A stretch of 64,000 bases of DNA from Sulfomarinibacter sp963733915 (GCA_963733915.1 CAVTEP010000011.1:992001-1056000), one strand, 5' to 3'; positions 32,491 through 44,928 are shown, numbered from the stretch's first letter. Numbers and translations: made by a program. Notes: generated from the sequence alone by a model not told the origin.

Positions 32491-32916
32491 TCACTGAGGG
32501 ACGAGGCGGCGCCCGAGCTGCAGCGCAATCTGCTCGTCCAGGGGCATCGCGGCAATTTCCTGATCATCGATCCACGGCCACCTGATGGCATACAGGTTCT
32601 GAAGCGCAAGGTCCCTGCCGGCCTCGGTGCTGGCCGCAACCAGGCCCAGTGGGAGTCCATTCTGGGCCCTGGCACGAACGGCCAGGCCGTTGACCCGATC
32701 GCCGCCAGGCATCATTCCGCGCATGATCCACGCCTGTTGCTGGTTGAACTGGTACATCAAGCGGCCCATGGGGGAGTTCCACTCGGCGAGCCGTGCCTCC
32801 GTGTGGAGGTCCACCTTCGGCGTCAGCAGAAGGTTGTCGAGCTTGAGGGACAACTTCACATCGCCGGCAAAGGCCGGCGCGGCCAGCAGCACCAGAAACA
32901 TGAGAGAGCGTCGCAT
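32491..32916 (-). CDS. Exported hypothetical protein
   Basis: The 141-residue protein has a clear signal peptide (MRRSLMFLVLLAAPAFAGD). The mature part reads DVKLSLKLDNLLLTPKVDLHTEARLAEWNSPMGRLMYQFNQQQAWIM and ends in MPLDEQIALQLGRRLVPQ. No Cys and no motif that I recognise. GGAGCAG precedes the ATG at 32916. It converges on the HU gene with only six bases between stops. Function unknown. Confidence 0.65.
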   Translation of the reverse strand: MRRSLMFLVLLAAPAFAGDVKLSLKLDNLLLTPKVDLHTEARLAEWNSPMGRLMYQFNQQQAWIMRGMMPGGDRVNGLAVRARAQNGLPLGLVAASTEAGRDLALQNLYAIRWPWIDDQEIAAMPLDEQIALQLGRRLVPQ

Positions 32917-33002
32917 CAACTGCTCCGATTGACAATCTAATGCCTCTCGGCCCAGATGACCAGTGGCTGGGAGCCGGACGCCAGGCGGGTTAAACTGACT
33001 CT

Positions 33003-35057
33003 GTGGATCTTCGCAACAGACGTCTCAGGTGTTGCTGGCTGACCGTGTTGATGACGGCGTTCGGCATCTGGGCCGAGGAGGCGCCGGTCGCGGTCGATAC
33101 GGCCGACTACGAGATCGAGGTCGTGCTCGACGCGACGGTCCACCGCCTGCAGGCCATCGAAAAGATCCGCTGGACCAACCGTACCGCTGTCGCCACCGAA
33201 GAGCTCTTTCTCCACCTCTACCTCAATGCCTTTGCGAGCTCGGAGACCACCTTTCTGCGCGAGCTCGGCCGCGGGTCGTCACAGCGCCGCCCGCGGCTCG
33301 GCGGTAATTGGGGCTGGGTCCAGATCCGCCACCTGCATCTTGACGACGGCAGCGACCTGCTGCCGGCGATGGAGTTCGTGCGTCCGGACGATGGCAATCC
33401 CAACGACTTCAGCGCCGCGCGAATCGTGCTGCCACGATCGGTTGGGCCGGGCGAGGTGGTCGAGCTCGAGCTCGAGTTCGAGGCTCAGCTTCCAGAGATC
33501 GTCGCCCGCACCGGCTATGCCGGCGACTTCCACCTGGTCGGACAGTGGTTTCCCAAGCTTGCGGTGTTCGAAGGCGCGCGGGGCTGGAACTGCCACCAGT
33601 TCCACGTCGCGTCCGAATTCTACGCTGACTTCGGCACCTACCTGGTGACCATCACGACGCCCGAGAGCTGGGTGGTCGGCGCTACCGGCTTCGAGGTCGG
33701 GAGGCCGCCCGTCGAGGGGGGCCTGCAGAAGATCGTCTACCGCGCCGAGCGGGTCCACGACTTTGCCTGGATGACGGCGCCGCCGGAGCTGATGGAGGTC
33801 GTGGAGGCCGATTTCGAGCCCGGCCGCGACGTGCCGGTCGAGTGGATGGAAAGGGTGCGGGTGCTCCTCGGCCGGAGCGCCGCCGACCTCGAGCTCCCAC
33901 CGATGAAGCTGCGGCTGATTCTGCCTCGCGCCCAACGCGGTTTGGCGCCGCGGATGATTGACGCTGTCCGTCTCGCCGTCGCCTGGTTCGGTCTCCACTA
34001 CGGCGTCTATCCCTACCCGCAGCTGACCATCGTGTCGCCGCCCGATGGGGCGGGCGCGGCCGGTGGCATGGAGTACCCGACCTTCATCACGACCGGCGCC
34101 GAGAGCCTCGACGCCCACCCGCCGTTCTCGCTCTCGCCCGACATCGAGGCGGTCGTGGTGCACGAGTTCGGTCATCAGTATTTTCAGGGTTTGCTGGCCT
34201 CGAACGAGTTCGAGGAGGGCTGGCTCGACGAGGGTGTCACCAGCTACGCCGAGAACTCCTGCATGGCCGCCATTCTCGCCGACCACCTCGTGCCGCGGAT
34301 GGGTCCTTTCGATGTCTGGGGCGCCGAGCGATTGGCCCTCGACGCATCGCCGTTGCCCGCAACCACGGCACGGATGCCCTGGGATTTCCGGCATCCGTGG
34401 GCCTACTACCTCGCCTCCTACACCAAGACCGCGCTCGCGCTGCGCACCCTCGAGGGGCTGATCGGGTCCGAGGCAATGGCTCGCGGCCTCAGAAACTACA
34501 CCGAGCGGTACAGATTTCGCCATCCGACGGAGCGCGACCTCGAGACGCAGCTGAGCGGGGCGGCCGGGCTGGAGCTCGGTTGGTTCTTCTCGCAGGCGAT
34601 CGGCGGTGACGCGGTGCCCGACTGGTCGGTGTTGGGCGTCAGCCACAGGCGTCCGCGTCCGCCCCGCGGCCATGAGTGGGGCGACGCCGGCTGGAGCGAA
34701 ACTGATGGCTCGGGGGGCGGCGCCGACGGTCGTGAGGAAGAGAACGCCGGGTGGATCGTCGAGCTCGAGATCGCGCGCCCCGGCGACTTCATCGGCCCGG
34801 TCGAGGTCGAGCTTCTGTGGTCCGACGGAACCGTCGAGCGCCGGAGCTGGGATGGAGTCCAGCGGTGGGTGCGCTGGCGGTTCGAAGGTTCAAATCGCCT
34901 CGAACAGGTCGTCATCGATCCTGACGTCGTCTGGGTCCTCGAGACCCGTCGCGACAACAACTACTGGCGAGACCGACCGGCGGCGGTGGACCACCCGTTG
35001 TGGTGGCTCCGCGAAGCCTTTGATCTCGGCGTCCAGCTTTTTCTCAAGTGGAGCTGA
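33003..35057 (+). CDS. Exported M1-family (gluzincin) metallopeptidase
   Basis: The 684-residue protein begins at a GTG and has a short hydrophobic signal (CCWLTVLMTAFGIWAEE). An M1 N-terminal beta domain is followed by the catalytic region VVVHEFGHQYFQGLLASNEFEEGWLDEGVTSYAE, which holds HExxH and the third zinc ligand Glu 18 residues on. GGMEYPTFITTG is the usual GxMEN-like substrate loop. The C-terminal part ends with basic, aromatic sequence. Probably a cell-surface or periplasmic aminopeptidase-like enzyme. The following membrane-protein gene overlaps its stop. Confidence 0.88.
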   Translation: MDLRNRRLRCCWLTVLMTAFGIWAEEAPVAVDTADYEIEVVLDATVHRLQAIEKIRWTNRTAVATEELFLHLYLNAFASSETTFLRELGRGSSQRRPRLGGNWGWVQIRHLHLDDGSDLLPAMEFVRPDDGNPNDFSAARIVLPRSVGPGEVVELELEFEAQLPEIVARTGYAGDFHLVGQWFPKLAVFEGARGWNCHQFHVASEFYADFGTYLVTITTPESWVVGATGFEVGRPPVEGGLQKIVYRAERVHDFAWMTAPPELMEVVEADFEPGRDVPVEWMERVRVLLGRSAADLELPPMKLRLILPRAQRGLAPRMIDAVRLAVAWFGLHYGVYPYPQLTIVSPPDGAGAAGGMEYPTFITTGAESLDAHPPFSLSPDIEAVVVHEFGHQYFQGLLASNEFEEGWLDEGVTSYAENSCMAAILADHLVPRMGPFDVWGAERLALDASPLPATTARMPWDFRHPWAYYLASYTKTALALRTLEGLIGSEAMARGLRNYTERYRFRHPTERDLETQLSGAAGLELGWFFSQAIGGDAVPDWSVLGVSHRRPRPPRGHEWGDAGWSETDGSGGGADGREEENAGWIVELEIARPGDFIGPVEVELLWSDGTVERRSWDGVQRWVRWRFEGSNRLEQVVIDPDVVWVLETRRDNNYWRDRPAAVDHPLWWLREAFDLGVQLFLKWS

Positions 35058-35977
35058 TCGTGGCGGGCACACCTTCTCTCGCCGCCGGCGTGCGTCTCGC
35101 AGCGAAGCTCTACAAGCTGGTTCTTGCCGTCTGGCTCCTCTCGATGGCGATCTTCGTGCCCGCGCAGACAGTGGTCGAACTGGCCGCCGGTCCGGTCCGT
35201 GCCAAGCTTCCGGCGACGGCAATGGCGCCCGACGAAAACCTCGTGGTTTCTATCGACATCCTGCGACCGATTGCGATCCCCCTCGCGGTGACTCTGGCCT
35301 TCGGCCTGGTGGTGTTGCTGGCCTTGTGGGTGCTGTGGCACGCGGGGACCGTGCGTTGGTGGATGGGTGCCCCCGCGGCGCGGGTGCGGCTGGTCGAGAT
35401 CATGAGTCACGGCCTGGTCCTGTGGTGGCGATACGCCCGGCTCGCGCTGATCGCAGCTGCGGCTCTTGCGGGCGTCATGGTTCTGGGGGTGGTGGGGACC
35501 AGGGCCGTGCTGCGCGGCGAGGGGCCGCTGGTCTATCCAATTCTCGTCCTCGGTGTGGTGCTGACCCTGGCGGCGGCGGTAGTGATCTGGCTCGCCACGC
35601 TGCATGGAGCCTGGATGCTCGGAGAGTCGGGCCGCCGCTCGGCGCTCGTAGCCTGGGCGCGGGGGCTCGCGGCGACCTTCAATCGATTTTTACGCTCGAT
35701 CGTGGTGCTCCTGGTGTGGGCGATCCCGGGGTCTGCGCTGCTCGTGTTGCCGCTCGTGCTCGACGCTCGGGCCGCCGCGTTCGCGGCCCCGGTCGCGTGG
35801 CTCTGCAGCGCCTTTTGCTGGGTCGCGCTCCACCTTTCGTTCGCGCCGCAGGAGCCGCCGGACGAGTGGGTGCGGAAGATGCAGGCCAGGGCCGCAGCCC
35901 GCGCCGCCAAACCGCGCGAAGAGTCCGATCACTACAAGACCTCGCGGATTCCGATCCAACCGCCGGACGAACGTTAA
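35048..35977 (+). CDS. Integral membrane protein, function unknown
   Basis: A 309-residue protein with about six hydrophobic segments (near 25-45, 73-97, 133-155, 160-185, 215-240 and 245-265) and a basic tail ending RIPIQPPDER. The first start is GTG at 35048, overlapping the peptidase stop by ten bases; a GTG at 35060 is an alternative. Coupling to the M1 peptidase suggests a joint role. I do not recognise the family. Confidence 0.68.
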   Translation: MELIVAGTPSLAAGVRLAAKLYKLVLAVWLLSMAIFVPAQTVVELAAGPVRAKLPATAMAPDENLVVSIDILRPIAIPLAVTLAFGLVVLLALWVLWHAGTVRWWMGAPAARVRLVEIMSHGLVLWWRYARLALIAAAALAGVMVLGVVGTRAVLRGEGPLVYPILVLGVVLTLAAAVVIWLATLHGAWMLGESGRRSALVAWARGLAATFNRFLRSIVVLLVWAIPGSALLVLPLVLDARAAAFAAPVAWLCSAFCWVALHLSFAPQEPPDEWVRKMQARAAARAAKPREESDHYKTSRIPIQPPDER

Positions 35978-36101
35978 AACGTTAGAACGTTAAAACGTTC
36001 CCGCCCGCTCCGGCAAAATTTCGGATTTCGCCACCCACGCCACAAGAGAAGGGGAGGTGGGGTGGAAACGTTCTAACGTTGAACGTTTCAACGTTCTAAC
36101 G
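35973..36101. repeat. Intergenic palindrome of AACGTT-type repeats
   Basis: AACGTTaaAACGTT-type units at 35971-35999 and again at 36066-36101, flanking a core with CCACCC and GGTGGGGTGG. It separates convergent genes and could fold as one long hairpin. Confidence 0.75.
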
Positions 36102-36102
36102 G

Positions 36103-37757
<1,655 letters not shown>

Positions 37758-37761
<4 letters not shown>

Positions 37762-38976
37762 GTCCAGTCCCTCACCAGCTTGCGCTGCCCGATGTAGAGC
37801 TCGTTCGGCGAGTTGGGGTCGAGCGCCCACTTGATGCGCTCGATGCCCTCCGTGATCTCCTTGATCGAGCCGCAGAAGCTGAGCCGCAGGTGCCCGTCCT
37901 TGCCGAACTCCTTGCCCGGAACGGTCACCACCTGCACCTTGTCGAGCAGGAACTTGGAAAGCTTTACCGAGTCGGAGTCGTAGTGGCTGAAGTCGGGGAA
38001 CGAGTAGAAGGTGCCGCCGGGCTCCTCGAGGCGGACTCCGTCAAAGGCCCGGAGCTCCTGGACGAGCACGTTGCGGTTGTTCTCGAGCGTCGTGCAGAGG
38101 CTGCTCGACCGACGATTGGATGCCGTTGATGGCGCCCACCGCGGCGTGCTGCAACACCGCCGACGGGCCCGAGGTCTCGTGGCCCTGGATGTTGGTCATG
38201 ACCTCGATGAGCCTGGTGTTGCCCACCGCCCAGCCGATGCGGAAACCGGTCATGGCGTACTGCTTGGAGACCCCGTTGATGCAGATCAGCTTCGAGTTGT
38301 CGCTGTGGTCCTTGGCGAATGCATAGGGGTTGACCGGCTTGCGGCCGTCGAATATCAGGCGGTGGTAGATGTCGTCCATGATCAGCCACAGCCCGCGCTC
38401 CTCGCACAGCTCCACCACGTCCTTGATGAATCCCTCGGGGTAGACCGCGCCGGTCGGGTTGTTGGGGCTGTTGATGATCACCGCCTTGGTGTAGGAGCCG
38501 ATCACCTGCTCGATGTCCTGGATGCGCGGGATGAAACCGCCGTCCTCGGGCTGGACCGGGACCGGGACGCCGCCCACCAGCTTGACCATCTCCGGGTAGG
38601 AAACCCAGTAGGGCGCCGGGAAGATGACCTCCTCCTGGGGATCGAGAATGGCGTGGAGCGCCGACATGATGGCCTGTTTGGCGCCGCCCGCGGCCATGAC
38701 GTTCTCGGGTTGAGGCCGCCAGCCGTAGAAATCGTCGGTGTAGCGGATGATGGCCTGTTTGAGCGCCGGGATGCCGTCCGGCGGCGTGTAGCGCACCTCC
38801 CCCGAGTTGAGGATCGAGGTCGCCGCGAGGATGGCGTCGAGCGGCGCCTTGCCCTTTGGCTCGCCGCCGCCGAGGTGGATCACCGGGTCGCCCTTGGCGC
38901 GGAGGATGGCCGCGATCTCGTTGAGCTTGAGGGTGGCGGATTCGCCAATGGATTTGGCGATCAAGGAGAGGCTCAT
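37758..38976 (-). CDS. Class I aminotransferase (aspartate aminotransferase type), one apparent frameshift
   Basis: The first about 300 residues (38976 down to about 38100) carry the fold-type I motifs HLGGGEPKG, YTPPDGIPALKQAI, NSPNNPTGAVY, DDIYHRLIF and INGVSKQYAMTGFRIGW, where Lys binds PLP. The frame then shifts by one base near 38100, and the rest (SLCTTLENNRNVLVQELRAFDGVRLEEPGGTF to the end) continues in another frame, including LRLSFCGSIKEI with the substrate-binding Arg. The whole family length is present. Since the enzyme is central, the shift may be a sequence error. Its stop overlaps the pckA start. Confidence 0.83.
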
Positions 38977-39534
38977 GGCTGTCCTGACCCTTCTGTCGCC
39001 GTATCCGGCGACGGGTATCGAATTATCTCAAATGATTGTGAAAATATCCACTAAGGCAATTCGCTGCGCGAATTGCTGACCCCGGCGCCCGAACAACGGG
39101 CCCGCCCGCCGCGGGCCGCTGGCCCGCGGCGGGCGGGCAACCTCGATGGAGTCACGGAGCCACTCGCAATGCATCCCGCCCCCGCCCCCCGCCCACCCAC
39201 CCTCGGAAATCCACGACGGCCTGCGGCCGGCGCGTATTTCCGAGGAGCAGGAGTGTTTTTGACCTGGCGCTTCTGACGGAATCGTCCTGCTTCGAAGGAA
39301 TGGCGAACGCTATTGTGGTGCGGGCGTCTCGCCCGCACGGCCCACGAGGTCAAGGTGGAAGAAACACTTCATCCCTCCTTGATGCCAGCGGTTCAATCCG
39401 ATCGGGTGGGCGGGTGGAAACGTTGAACGTTCAAACGTTTTAACGTTCTAACGGCGTACTCCGCTCCTTTTCTCCTCTGTTCCTTTTCTCCTTTTCCCCT
39501 TCTCCCCTCCGCGAGGCTGTGCTTAGATCTCTGC
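38977..39534. repeat. Gene-free gap with hairpins and repeats
   Basis: No gene is seen. Contents: a 9-bp hairpin GCAATTCGC/GCGAATTGC (39056-39076); an 18-bp perfect GC hairpin (39100-39117 with 39121-39138); the second 100-bp repeat copy (39174-39270); a GTGCGGGCG/CGCCCGCAC hairpin (39318-39338); and AACGTT units after GGGTGGGCGGG (39405-39455). Confidence 0.65.
39174..39270. repeat. Dispersed about 100-bp repeat, copy 2
   Basis: Partner of 31121-31228. Stem CCTCGGAAAT/ATTTCCGAGG (39201-39210 with 39236-39245), inner GGCC-rich dyad, then GGAGTGTTTTTGACC. Confidence 0.6.
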
Positions 39535-40305
39535 ATGGCAAACACTGAAATCGAGCGCCTCGGGCGCCACGGGGCACGGGTCAAGGACCTCAGGCGGCGG
39601 GTCAAGAACCGCCGCGACGGCGAGGTCATCGTCGACGGGCGGCGGTTGCTGACCGACCTCGTGCGCTGGGGGGTCCCGATCAGGGAGCTCTACCTGGCGT
39701 CGGGCATCGTGGAGGAACCCGACGCGGCGGGCTGGATTGTGGCCGCCGGCTCGGTCTTCGAGCTCGAGGCGTCGGTCCTGGCGGAGCTTGCACCCACCCG
39801 CAGCCCGCAGGGAGTGCTGGCGGTGGCGGACGAACCGCGGTGGCCGGCGTGGCCCGCGCGCGACGGCGTCGCCCTCTGGCTCGACCGGGTGCAGGATCCG
39901 GGCAACCTCGGCGCCATCGTGCGCGCGGCGGCCGGGCTCGCGGCGGCCGCGGTGCTGCTGTCACCGGACTGCACGGACCCCTTTGGCGCGACCGCCGTGC
40001 GTGGTTCGGCGGGCGCGGTGTTTCGGGTGCCCATCGAGCGTGGAGTACCGGCCACCCGTGCCGTCGACCGGGTGCGGGCGTCGGACGGCGAGGTGTGGGC
40101 GACCGGGCTGGGGGGGCGGCCGATCGAGGGCTGGCGGCCGGCCGAGCCCTGTCTGCTGCTGCTCGGCGCCGAGGGCGCCGGGCTTTCGACCGGCGCCGGC
40201 GACCTCGCCGACGGCGACCTCACCATCCCGCTCGCCCGCGATATCGAATCCCTCAACGTCGCCGTCGCCGCCGGAATCCTGCTGCACCACGTCAGGAAAT
40301 CTTGA
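39535..40305 (+). CDS. SPOUT-class RNA 2'-O-methyltransferase (TrmH/RlmB family)
   Basis: The 256-residue protein has an N-terminal substrate-binding domain (about 10-90, RVKNRRDGEVIVDGRRLLTDL) and a SPOUT domain with the three motifs LDRVQDPGNLGAIVRAAAG, LLLLGAEGAGLS and IPLARDIESLNVAVAAGILLH. It methylates a ribose in rRNA or tRNA with SAM through a trefoil knot; the target cannot be read from sequence. No Shine-Dalgarno is near the ATG, but TAGATC lies five bases upstream, so the mRNA may be leaderless. Confidence 0.9.
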   Translation: MANTEIERLGRHGARVKDLRRRVKNRRDGEVIVDGRRLLTDLVRWGVPIRELYLASGIVEEPDAAGWIVAAGSVFELEASVLAELAPTRSPQGVLAVADEPRWPAWPARDGVALWLDRVQDPGNLGAIVRAAAGLAAAAVLLSPDCTDPFGATAVRGSAGAVFRVPIERGVPATRAVDRVRASDGEVWATGLGGRPIEGWRPAEPCLLLLGAEGAGLSTGAGDLADGDLTIPLARDIESLNVAVAAGILLHHVRKS

Positions 40306-40474
40306 ACCACAAAGACACCAAGAACACAAAGGCCTTCACGAAGAAGAACATTGACGTCTGAGGACGATTTTCCGGGCTGTTCGGGGGGCATAACGTTGTG
40401 CCCGGAATGCGCTCGTATCTCCAGACCGAGGTGATCTTCTTTGTGTTTTCTTGGTGTGCTTGGTGTCTTCGTGG

Positions 40475-40486
<12 letters not shown>
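40304..40486. repeat. Inverted-repeat element of the CACAAAGACACCAAG type
   Basis: AACCACAAAGACACCAAGAA at the left (40304-40331) and CTTGGTGTCTTCGTGGTT at the right (about 40459-40477) are inverted, with about 100 bases between. The repeat class is seen in many unrelated bacterial genomes. A solo right end lies at 31281-31312. Confidence 0.65.
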
Positions 40487-41788
<1,302 letters not shown>

Positions 41789-41806
41789 TGTTTTTTTGCG
41801 AGCCGA

Positions 41807-41915
41807 TTCAGTTTTGAGGTTTGAGTTATGAGTTTTGAGTTTCCACCCGACCTCCCGCTCGTGTTTGGGTGGGTGGGGGATAACTCAACACTCAAAACTG
41901 AAAACTCAAAACTCA
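41807..41915. repeat. Intergenic palindrome of AACTCAAAACTC-type repeats
   Basis: Left arm GTTTTGAGGTTTGAG... (41812-41840), core CCACCCGACCTCCC to GGGTGGGTGG, right arm ACTCAAAACTGAAAACTC (41884-41914), inverted. It lies between selD and the desulfurase gene. Confidence 0.75.
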
Positions 41916-43076
41916 TGCGATGCCATTCGTATACGCGCGATCGACCGCCGCGAGCAGCGCGTCGATGTCCCCAACCGAGTTGAACGGTCCGATACCCACC
42001 CGTACGGTGCCGCTGGGGAAGGTCTCCAGCCGTCGGTGGGCGGCCGGTGCGCAGTGGAGACCCGCGCGCACCAGGATTCCGTGCTCACGGTCGAGCCACG
42101 CGGCGAGCTCTCCCGAGTCTTTCCGTCGCATGGTGAATGAGAGGATACCGATCCGAGAGCCGTTGGGATCCCACCCGTGGAGGGTGACGGTCGGGATCCC
42201 TTCGAGACCGGCGGCAAGCCGCCGTACGAGTCGCTGGGTGCGATCGTGGACCGCCTCCAACGTGGTCTGCCGCAGCCAGGCGCAGGCGGCGCCGAGGCCG
42301 GCCGCACCGACACTGTTGACTGAGCCGGCCTCCAGCCGGTCGGGGAGCTGGTCGGGCATCTCCTCGCTCTCCGAGTGCGAGCCGGTGCCGCCGCGCACCA
42401 GCGGTTCGATGTTGAACCACGACGCCAGCAGCAGGATCCCGATGCCCGGCGGACCGAGCAGACCCTTGTGACCGGAGCACGCGAGGGCAGCCGCGCCGAG
42501 CTGACCGAAGTCGATGGGGAGGCTGCCCGCGGTCTGGGCGGCGTCCACCAACACCGGCACCGGCGACACCGCCTGCGCCACCTCGGCCACCGGCAGCACC
42601 GCGCCGGTGACGTTCGAGGCGTGGTTCATGACTACCAGCGAGGTCGGGACATGGGTCACCGCATCGATCATCTCGGCGGCGGTGGGCACGCCACCCGGGC
42701 CTCTGCCGCGGACGACGACCACCTTGACGCGTCGTTTGTTTTCGAACCAGCGCAGCGGCCGCATGACCGCGTTGTGCTCGAGAGCCGTCGTCACGACCCG
42801 GTCGCCGGCGGAGAGCCGTGACCCAAGCACGGTATTGATCCAGAAGGTCGCGCCCGGCCCGAAGAGGGTCCGCTCGGGCACGCCGCCGAGCAACGCGGCG
42901 ACATCCGCGCGCGCACCCTCGACGACCCGTGACGCGGCCACCGTCAGCCGGTGCCCGCCGCGACCGGGGTTGCCCGCGGCGTGGTTGAGGAAAAGGGCGA
43001 CCGCGTCTGCGACCTCCGGCGCCTTCGGGAAGGCGGTCGAGGCGTGGTCGAGATAGATGGTATCGCCGCCGTTCAT
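41913..43076 (-). CDS. Class V aminotransferase, cysteine desulfurase / selenocysteine lyase type
   Basis: The 387-residue protein has the class V pattern IYLDHASTAFPKAPEV, EHNAVMRPL, VDAAQTAGSLPIDF and ACSGHKGLLGPPGIG with PLP-binding Lys204, and a Cys loop GLHCAPAAH (Cys342) that carries the persulfide or selenide. It resembles the cysteine-desulfurase family that clusters with yedF and selD. The ATG at 43076 overlaps the yedF stop (ATGA). Likely job: release Se or S from Sec/Cys for the YedF/DUF3343-SelD route. NifS/SufS-type Fe-S supply is the alternative, but no scaffold genes are nearby. Confidence 0.88.
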   Translation of the reverse strand: MNGGDTIYLDHASTAFPKAPEVADAVALFLNHAAGNPGRGGHRLTVAASRVVEGARADVAALLGGVPERTLFGPGATFWINTVLGSRLSAGDRVVTTALEHNAVMRPLRWFENKRRVKVVVVRGRGPGGVPTAAEMIDAVTHVPTSLVVMNHASNVTGAVLPVAEVAQAVSPVPVLVDAAQTAGSLPIDFGQLGAAALACSGHKGLLGPPGIGILLLASWFNIEPLVRGGTGSHSESEEMPDQLPDRLEAGSVNSVGAAGLGAACAWLRQTTLEAVHDRTQRLVRRLAAGLEGIPTVTLHGWDPNGSRIGILSFTMRRKDSGELAAWLDREHGILVRAGLHCAPAAHRRLETFPSGTVRVGIGPFNSVGDIDALLAAVDRAYTNGIA

Positions 43077-43696
43077 GGCTGGATGATGGTCCCGGCCTCG
43101 GCGAAGCGGGTGGCGATCTCGAGCATGTCGGTCACCCGCCCGACCTGGAGGCGATCGGCGATCTCGAAGAAGTTGAGGCAGGTGCCGCAGGCGATGATCT
43201 CGATCCCCGCCGCCTCGAGACCGCGCAGATCGTCGAGCAGAAGCGAGCCCTCGCAGCACAGCTTGACGCCGTCGTTGTAGAAGATGATGGCGTCGGGCTT
43301 GCGGTCGATCTCGGCCTGGGTCTTGAGGAACGAGCGCAGAAGCAGGGCGCCGAGCTCGTCGTCACCCGAGCCCATGGTGCCGGCGCTGATCTGCAGCACT
43401 CTGGGTCCGGTGGTGGCGGCGGCCTCGGGAAGTTCGCACTCCGGCAGCTCCTCCTTGCCGGGGCGAGCGGTGGCGGCCGTGTCGCCGGCCTTGATCCGGA
43501 CCACGAAGCTGCCGTCACCGGGGTCTGTGACCTCGACCTCGGCGCCTCGCGAACTCGCAAAACGCGTCACGTTGGTGCGGCTGAGCTCGTCGGACACGTG
43601 CAGGGCGATCTCGCGCTCACCGGCGGCGAGCAGGTCCCTCAATCTGAGCACGGGACCCGGGCATGCGAGCGACCGGACGTCGATCTCTTTCATCAA
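43073..43696 (-). CDS. yedF: Selenium metabolism protein YedF (TusA-like plus DsrE-like)
   Basis: The 207-residue protein has an N-terminal TusA domain (MMKEIDVRSLACPGPVLRLRDLL, Cys12 in CPGP), a linker (about 75-100), and a C-terminal DsrE-type domain (VLQISAGTMGSGDDELGALLLRSFLKTQ ... IIACGTCLNFFEIADRLQVG). This is the two-domain architecture annotated as sulfurtransferase-like selenium metabolism protein YedF. Cys12 is the expected chalcogen carrier. First gene of the yedF-desulfurase-selD group. Confidence 0.92.
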   Translation of the reverse strand: MMKEIDVRSLACPGPVLRLRDLLAAGEREIALHVSDELSRTNVTRFASSRGAEVEVTDPGDGSFVVRIKAGDTAATARPGKEELPECELPEAAATTGPRVLQISAGTMGSGDDELGALLLRSFLKTQAEIDRKPDAIIFYNDGVKLCCEGSLLLDDLRGLEAAGIEIIACGTCLNFFEIADRLQVGRVTDMLEIATRFAEAGTIIQP

Positions 43697-43803
43697 TTCT
43701 CCCGTCGTTTAGTCTAAACCTCTTTTTTCGGCCCGCCTGTTCCAAGACGGGCCAAGAAAAGAAGGGGTATGATGAATGACAATCATGTTGACCGGAGGTG
43801 ACC

Positions 43804-44928
43804 ATGCTCGGTCGAGGCGTGCTGAGTCGCTTGCACACCCTCACACAGGCGGAAGGCTTCACCCTGACCCTCTACCTGGACATCGACCAGAACAAGCCGG
43901 CCAATCGCAAACGCGGGTTCCTGGTGCAGGCCGAGGCGCTGCTCAAGGGCCTCAAGGCCGAGCACGGACCGGACCGCAGGCTCGCCGACGCGATCCGCCG
44001 CGCCTCCGACCTGGTGCGCAAGATGAAGCCCTCCGGCTCCTCGGCCCTGGTCGTGGTCCACCTGCCGTCACGGACCGCCGAGGCCCACCAGCTCAAGGTG
44101 CCGCTGGCGGCGTCGGCCTACTGGCGGCAGGGCGCCTTTCTGCGGCCGATCGTCGAGGCCATGGACGAGCACGAGCGCTATGGCGTCGTGCTCACCAGCA
44201 CCCAGCGCGCCCGGCTCTTCACCGTCAGCATGGGTGAGCTCACCGAGCACGAGGACCTCTTTTCCGACACCGGCTCGCGCACCCGCGCCCTCGGCCCCGA
44301 CCAGATGCGCTCGCAGAAACGGCACGACCGCCGCCACGAGGAGGAAGTGACGCTGCACGCCAAGAAGGTCATCGACGCCCTCCATGACCTGTCGCTCCGC
44401 ATCCCTTTTGACCGTCTGATCATTGCCGGCACCAGCAAGGCGACCGCGCAGCTCGAACGGCTGCTGCCCCGCCGTCTCCAGGGCAAGCTGGTGCGCACCA
44501 TTACCATGCCCATGACCGCCACCTCCAACGACGTGCTCGACGGTATCCTCAAGGTTCAGGAACGCATGGAGCGGGAGCAGGAGTCGTCGCTGGTGCAGGC
44601 GGTGCTGGCCGAGCTCCACGACCGCGGCAAGGCGGTGGCCGGCTTCGCCGCCGTCCTCGACGCCGTCAACCAGGGTCGCGTCTGGACCCTGGCCTACAAC
44701 AAGGGCTTTTCCGCCCTCGCCGGCGTCTGCGGTACCTGCTCGGCCTACTCGCCCCACGCCCGCGGGCCCTGTGTCTACTGCGGCGGCGATGTCAAGCCGC
44801 TGTCGCAGCCCATCGACCGCCTCGGCCAGTCGGTGCTCGAGATGGGCGGCCGGGTCGAGGTCGTCGACGGCCCGGCTAAGACCGCCCTCACCAGGCAGGG
44901 GGGGATCGCGGCGTTGTTGAGATATTGA
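43804..44928 (+). CDS. baeRF family protein (bacterial archaeo-eukaryotic release-factor-like)
   Basis: The 374-residue protein follows the bacterial eRF1-like/VLRF1 pattern: an N-terminal domain (FTLTLYLDIDQNKPANRKRG), a middle domain with YGVVLTSTQRARLFTVSMGELTEHEDLF and HAKKVIDALHDLSLRIPFDRLIIAGTSKATAQLERLLPRRLQGKL. The C-terminal region has AYNKGFSALAGVCGTCSAYSPHARGPCVYCGG, a zinc ribbon. These proteins are predicted to act in ribosome rescue or peptidyl-tRNA hydrolysis. The ATG at 43804 sits after GGAGGTGACC; the upstream ATG at 43798 is less likely. Divergent from yedF. Confidence 0.78.
   Translation: MLGRGVLSRLHTLTQAEGFTLTLYLDIDQNKPANRKRGFLVQAEALLKGLKAEHGPDRRLADAIRRASDLVRKMKPSGSSALVVVHLPSRTAEAHQLKVPLAASAYWRQGAFLRPIVEAMDEHERYGVVLTSTQRARLFTVSMGELTEHEDLFSDTGSRTRALGPDQMRSQKRHDRRHEEEVTLHAKKVIDALHDLSLRIPFDRLIIAGTSKATAQLERLLPRRLQGKLVRTITMPMTATSNDVLDGILKVQERMEREQESSLVQAVLAELHDRGKAVAGFAAVLDAVNQGRVWTLAYNKGFSALAGVCGTCSAYSPHARGPCVYCGGDVKPLSQPIDRLGQSVLEMGGRVEVVDGPAKTALTRQGGIAALLRY

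Noticed and set aside
41913..43076. Assignment of the class V enzyme as SelA
   Set aside because: SelA has a different motif set and length; the LHCAP catalytic Cys loop and SGHK motif fit a desulfurase or Sec lyase.
43798..43803. Upstream ATG as the start of the baeRF gene
   Set aside because: It overlaps the ribosome binding site GGAGGTGACC, which is properly spaced for the ATG at 43804.
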